Of a DNA stretch of 7,237 nucleotides, positions 5,092 to 7,237 are shown one piece after another. Positions within the stretch are counted from its first letter, which is position 1; each line of letters begins with the position of its first letter. The notes below the pieces were generated by a model, which was given only the letters and a program-made list of their open reading frames with translations, did no database searches and had not been told where the DNA came from. Source of the DNA: Lunatibacter sp038209145 (GTDB taxonomy: Bacteria > Bacteroidota > Bacteroidia > Cytophagales > Cyclobacteriaceae); assembly GCA_038209145.1 (NCBI GenBank), contig JBBQXZ010000243.1, positions 1 to 7,237 of the forward strand, given 5' to 3'. The position numbers and the translations under genes were made by a program.

Positions 5092-7038
5092 ATGCCATTT
5101 AATGAGTTTCCTTTTTTGAGGTACATCCTGTTTTTTCTACTGGGTGTTGCACTTTATCCCTTTGCGGGGATATTGGCCCACAGTCAGTGGTTTGTTGGCT
5201 GTGTGAGTTTTTTTATTGCCTATAGTTTTTTTCTGTTTCTGGATATTCGCAGAAAACGGGCTTATTACAAGTGGCTGCTTCCTCTCCTTGCATACGGGAT
5301 CTTGGTATTGTCTGGAATTACCTTTTCGCTTTTAAAGGATGTGAAGAGGGATTCCCAACACCTACTCTTTCAGGGAGAGGTTGAAGGGTATTTGGCAGAG
5401 GTAAGGGAAATGGACGAACCAAAGGCTAGGAGCACCGCAAACAGGGTACGCTTGCTTGCAGTTAGAAAAGATTCGTCATTTATACCAGCCAAGGGAGAGA
5501 TTTTAATTTATCACGCAGGTATCGATACGCTGTCACCGGGAGATGTCTATTGGATACCCGGGCAGCCTTCCCTAATTGCAGGCCCTGAAAATCCGCATGA
5601 ATTTGATTATTCGCGATTCATGGCCAGGAAACAGATTTATCACAGGCATTTCATTCGGGAAGGGATGGTTAAGGTTGGGCAGCGAACGACATGGGACTTG
5701 GCCACGAAGGTGGTGTTTTTTCGTCACGCCTTGGAAGGTACGATCGACAGTTATGTTCCACAACCCCAATCCAAACAAATTGCGAAGGCCTTGCTACTGG
5801 GTCAAAAAGGAACCCTTGAACATGAAGTCAGCGAAGCTTATACGACAGCGGGAGCCATGCATGTGTTGGCTGTTTCTGGCCTACATGTTGGTATTATTTA
5901 TGGGTTTTTCCTCCTTTTCTGGAAGCCCCAGCAACTGACAGCGTACAAGCGGATTCCCTTGTTGATAATCGTTATCGGCGTCATTTGGAGCTATGCCTTG
6001 ATTACCGGGATGTCTCCATCGGTCCTTCGGGCCGCAACCATGTTTACACTTATGGGTCTCGCCCAGATGCAGGCGAGGAATCCTTCCATTTTCAATCCAT
6101 TGGCTTTGTCTGCCATGATTTTGGTGTTGTATGATCCCTTTATTGTGTTTTCGGTAGGGTTTCAGCTCTCCTATCTTGCGTTAACGGGCATCTTGCTTTT
6201 CCAGCCTGTCATCGTTGGGTGGTGGACACCCAAAAGTAAGCTGGTGGATTATATCTGGCAAATAACAAGCGTTGGCTTGGCTGCCCAGCTTGCCACTTTT
6301 CCGCTATCTGTTTATTATTTTCATGTATTTCCCACCTATTTTATGTTGGCAAATGTCGTGGTGATACCCGGAGCCTTTGCGATCATGGCGTGTGGAATAC
6401 CTTTTCTGATCCTGTCTTTTCTAGAACCCGTTGCCCTGCTTATGGGAACAGCTTTGGGCCACCTGATCAGCTGGGTAAATTCCGTCATTTTTTCGGTGCA
6501 ATACCTGCCATTTTCAAAGATGGAAAACCTAAGTTTCCAATGGGCAGAAATGCTGTTGACCTGGGGGTTTATTTCTTGCATCTACCTACTTATTCTACAT
6601 CGAAAGAAAAAGGTGGCCTATGTAGGTATGGTATTCGCCCTTTCTTTGGTGGGAATGAGGTGGTGGGATTTCCATATAAAACAGCATGCCACCGAATTGG
6701 TGGTTTATCAAGTTGGGAAGGGTAAAGCGGTCGATTATTTTTCCAACGGGCAACTTTACTTCCTTATCGATGGGGTGTCCGAAACGGATGTGTCTTATAA
6801 AATTTCACCAAACCGCATCCAATACGGCATAACGGATGGCAAGCCTTTGGCCTGGCGGCAAGTTGACGAAGACCTCTACGTGTTCCTACCAGATAAAGGT
6901 GCCGTCCGGGTGCCAGCGCAGGCTTCTGAGTTATCCGCAAAAATGGAATATTTCCAAACAGGTCAATGGTGGGGATATGACCCAAGATCCGGTCAGGAAT
7001 TTCCCTTCGGCCATGCATTGCGCTATATCACAAAGTGA
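5092..7038 (+). CDS. comEC: ComEC/Rec2 inner-membrane DNA uptake channel
   Basis: This 648-residue polytopic membrane protein would carry single-stranded DNA across the inner membrane during natural transformation. The N-terminus has two to three hydrophobic segments (about 8-78), then the soluble DUF4131/OB-like part with the conserved NPHEFDYSRFMARK (167-180). The competence domain follows, with GAMHVLAVSGLHVGI (254-268), GMSPSVLRAATMF (306-318), VGFQLSYLALTGI (355-367) and a string of membrane helices to about residue 525. The C-terminal 110 residues are beta-rich and begin like the metallo-beta-lactamase domain of long ComEC proteins (ELVVYQVGKGKA, FLIDG, about 535-561), but the metal-binding HxHxDH motif is absent. 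I chose the ATG at 5092 because it directly precedes the first membrane segment; the frame upstream to 4936 only shadows the barrel gene. A strong hairpin ends five bases before the ATG. Whether the cell is transformable cannot be judged from this gene alone. Confidence 0.92.
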   Translation: MPFNEFPFLRYILFFLLGVALYPFAGILAHSQWFVGCVSFFIAYSFFLFLDIRRKRAYYKWLLPLLAYGILVLSGITFSLLKDVKRDSQHLLFQGEVEGYLAEVREMDEPKARSTANRVRLLAVRKDSSFIPAKGEILIYHAGIDTLSPGDVYWIPGQPSLIAGPENPHEFDYSRFMARKQIYHRHFIREGMVKVGQRTTWDLATKVVFFRHALEGTIDSYVPQPQSKQIAKALLLGQKGTLEHEVSEAYTTAGAMHVLAVSGLHVGIIYGFFLLFWKPQQLTAYKRIPLLIIVIGVIWSYALITGMSPSVLRAATMFTLMGLAQMQARNPSIFNPLALSAMILVLYDPFIVFSVGFQLSYLALTGILLFQPVIVGWWTPKSKLVDYIWQITSVGLAAQLATFPLSVYYFHVFPTYFMLANVVVIPGAFAIMACGIPFLILSFLEPVALLMGTALGHLISWVNSVIFSVQYLPFSKMENLSFQWAEMLLTWGFISCIYLLILHRKKKVAYVGMVFALSLVGMRWWDFHIKQHATELVVYQVGKGKAVDYFSNGQLYFLIDGVSETDVSYKISPNRIQYGITDGKPLAWRQVDEDLYVFLPDKGAVRVPAQASELSAKMEYFQTGQWWGYDPRSGQEFPFGHALRYITK

Positions 7039-7090
7039 CTTCTTAAACTTGTGTTTGGTAAAATAGTCTCCTATCTTGATAAAAAATAAG

Positions 7091-7118
7091 TTGCTTGAAT
7101 CAGGCAGGCAAATGTTTT
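7091..7118 (+). terminator. Probable terminator after comEC
   Basis: TTGCTTG (7091-7097) pairs with CAGGCAA (7105-7111) with one T-G pair over a 7-base loop, followed after two bases by a T-rich run (TTTTTCTTT, 7114-7122). It lies 52 bases after the comEC stop and 36 bases before the recQ start. The spacing to the T-run is slightly loose. Confidence 0.5.
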
Positions 7119-7153
7119 TCTTTAGCTAATCTTACCCGTTTTCCATCCACCCA

Positions 7154-7237
7154 TTGAAAAGCAAGGCATTAGACGTTTTAAAGCAGGTTTACGGCTTTCA
7201 GGACTTTAGACCACTTCAGGAGGAAATTGTCCTTTCC
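7154..7237 (+). CDS. recQ: ATP-dependent DNA helicase RecQ (5' end only)
   Basis: The last 28 codons of the window read KSKALDVLKQVYGF (2-15), then QDFRPLQEEIVLS to the edge. This is the RecQ N-terminus: an ALxxLKxxFGFxxFRPxQEEII pattern carrying the Q/0 motif that recognises the adenine of ATP just before Walker A. RecQ unwinds DNA 3' to 5' in recombination and replication-fork repair. The start is TTG at 7154: an in-frame TAA lies at 7127-7129 and the frame between has no ATG or GTG. No clear Shine-Dalgarno sequence precedes it. The gene runs off the edge, so its length and C-terminal domains cannot be seen. Confidence 0.85.
   Translation, partial: MKSKALDVLKQVYGFQDFRPLQEEIVLS

Noticed and set aside
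1..7237. CRISPR array, insertion sequence or origin of replication
   Set aside because: No regularly spaced repeats, no transposase motifs with terminal repeats and no iteron or DnaA-box cluster were seen.

Overview
The window reads as chromosome of a member of the Bacteroidota, most likely of the Cyclobacteriaceae/Algoriphagus type. This rests on gene content (PhoH, a SAM-hydrolase-fold protein, a ComEC without a working metallo-beta-lactamase domain, a DUF3575-like outer-membrane barrel), weak Shine-Dalgarno signals, and promoter elements of the TTTG / TAnnTTTG kind. The genus is inference from protein style, not a database match.

Positions 1 to about 1850 are accessory and visibly more AT-rich than the rest. 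They hold the tail of an unidentified gene, a small Xre/Cro-type helix-turn-helix protein 12 bases downstream of it (a toxin-antitoxin-like layout), a strong palindromic terminator, and then a two-gene unit. The first gene of that unit is the N-terminus of a type I restriction HsdR subunit that loses its identity after about 54 residues. The second is an apparently complete FRG-domain protein whose ATG overlaps the stop of the hsdR fragment (ATGA). The hsdR promoter appears intact, so the relic probably now serves as leader and translational coupler for the FRG gene.

A tRNA-Leu(CAA) on the minus strand, with its own terminator, forms the boundary. Its 3' end faces the accessory block, the usual geometry for an island inserted at a tRNA gene. 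No integrase and no second copy of the tRNA end is visible here.

Positions 2113 to 7237 look like ordinary core genome. A minus-strand SAM-hydrolase-fold protein lacks the family's Asp-Arg-His catalytic residues. Divergent from it are phoH (TTG start), an overlapping ElaA-like GNAT acetyltransferase, a secreted outer-membrane barrel protein, comEC (DNA uptake channel), and the first 28 codons of recQ (TTG start). A terminator-like hairpin sits in front of both the barrel gene and comEC. The one before comEC ends in a T-tract only five bases from the ATG and could be an attenuator.

I found no CRISPR array, no intact insertion sequence and no complete multi-gene defence system. The candidates most worth pursuing are the hsdR-relic/FRG unit next to tRNA-Leu and the catalytically altered SAM-hydrolase homologue.
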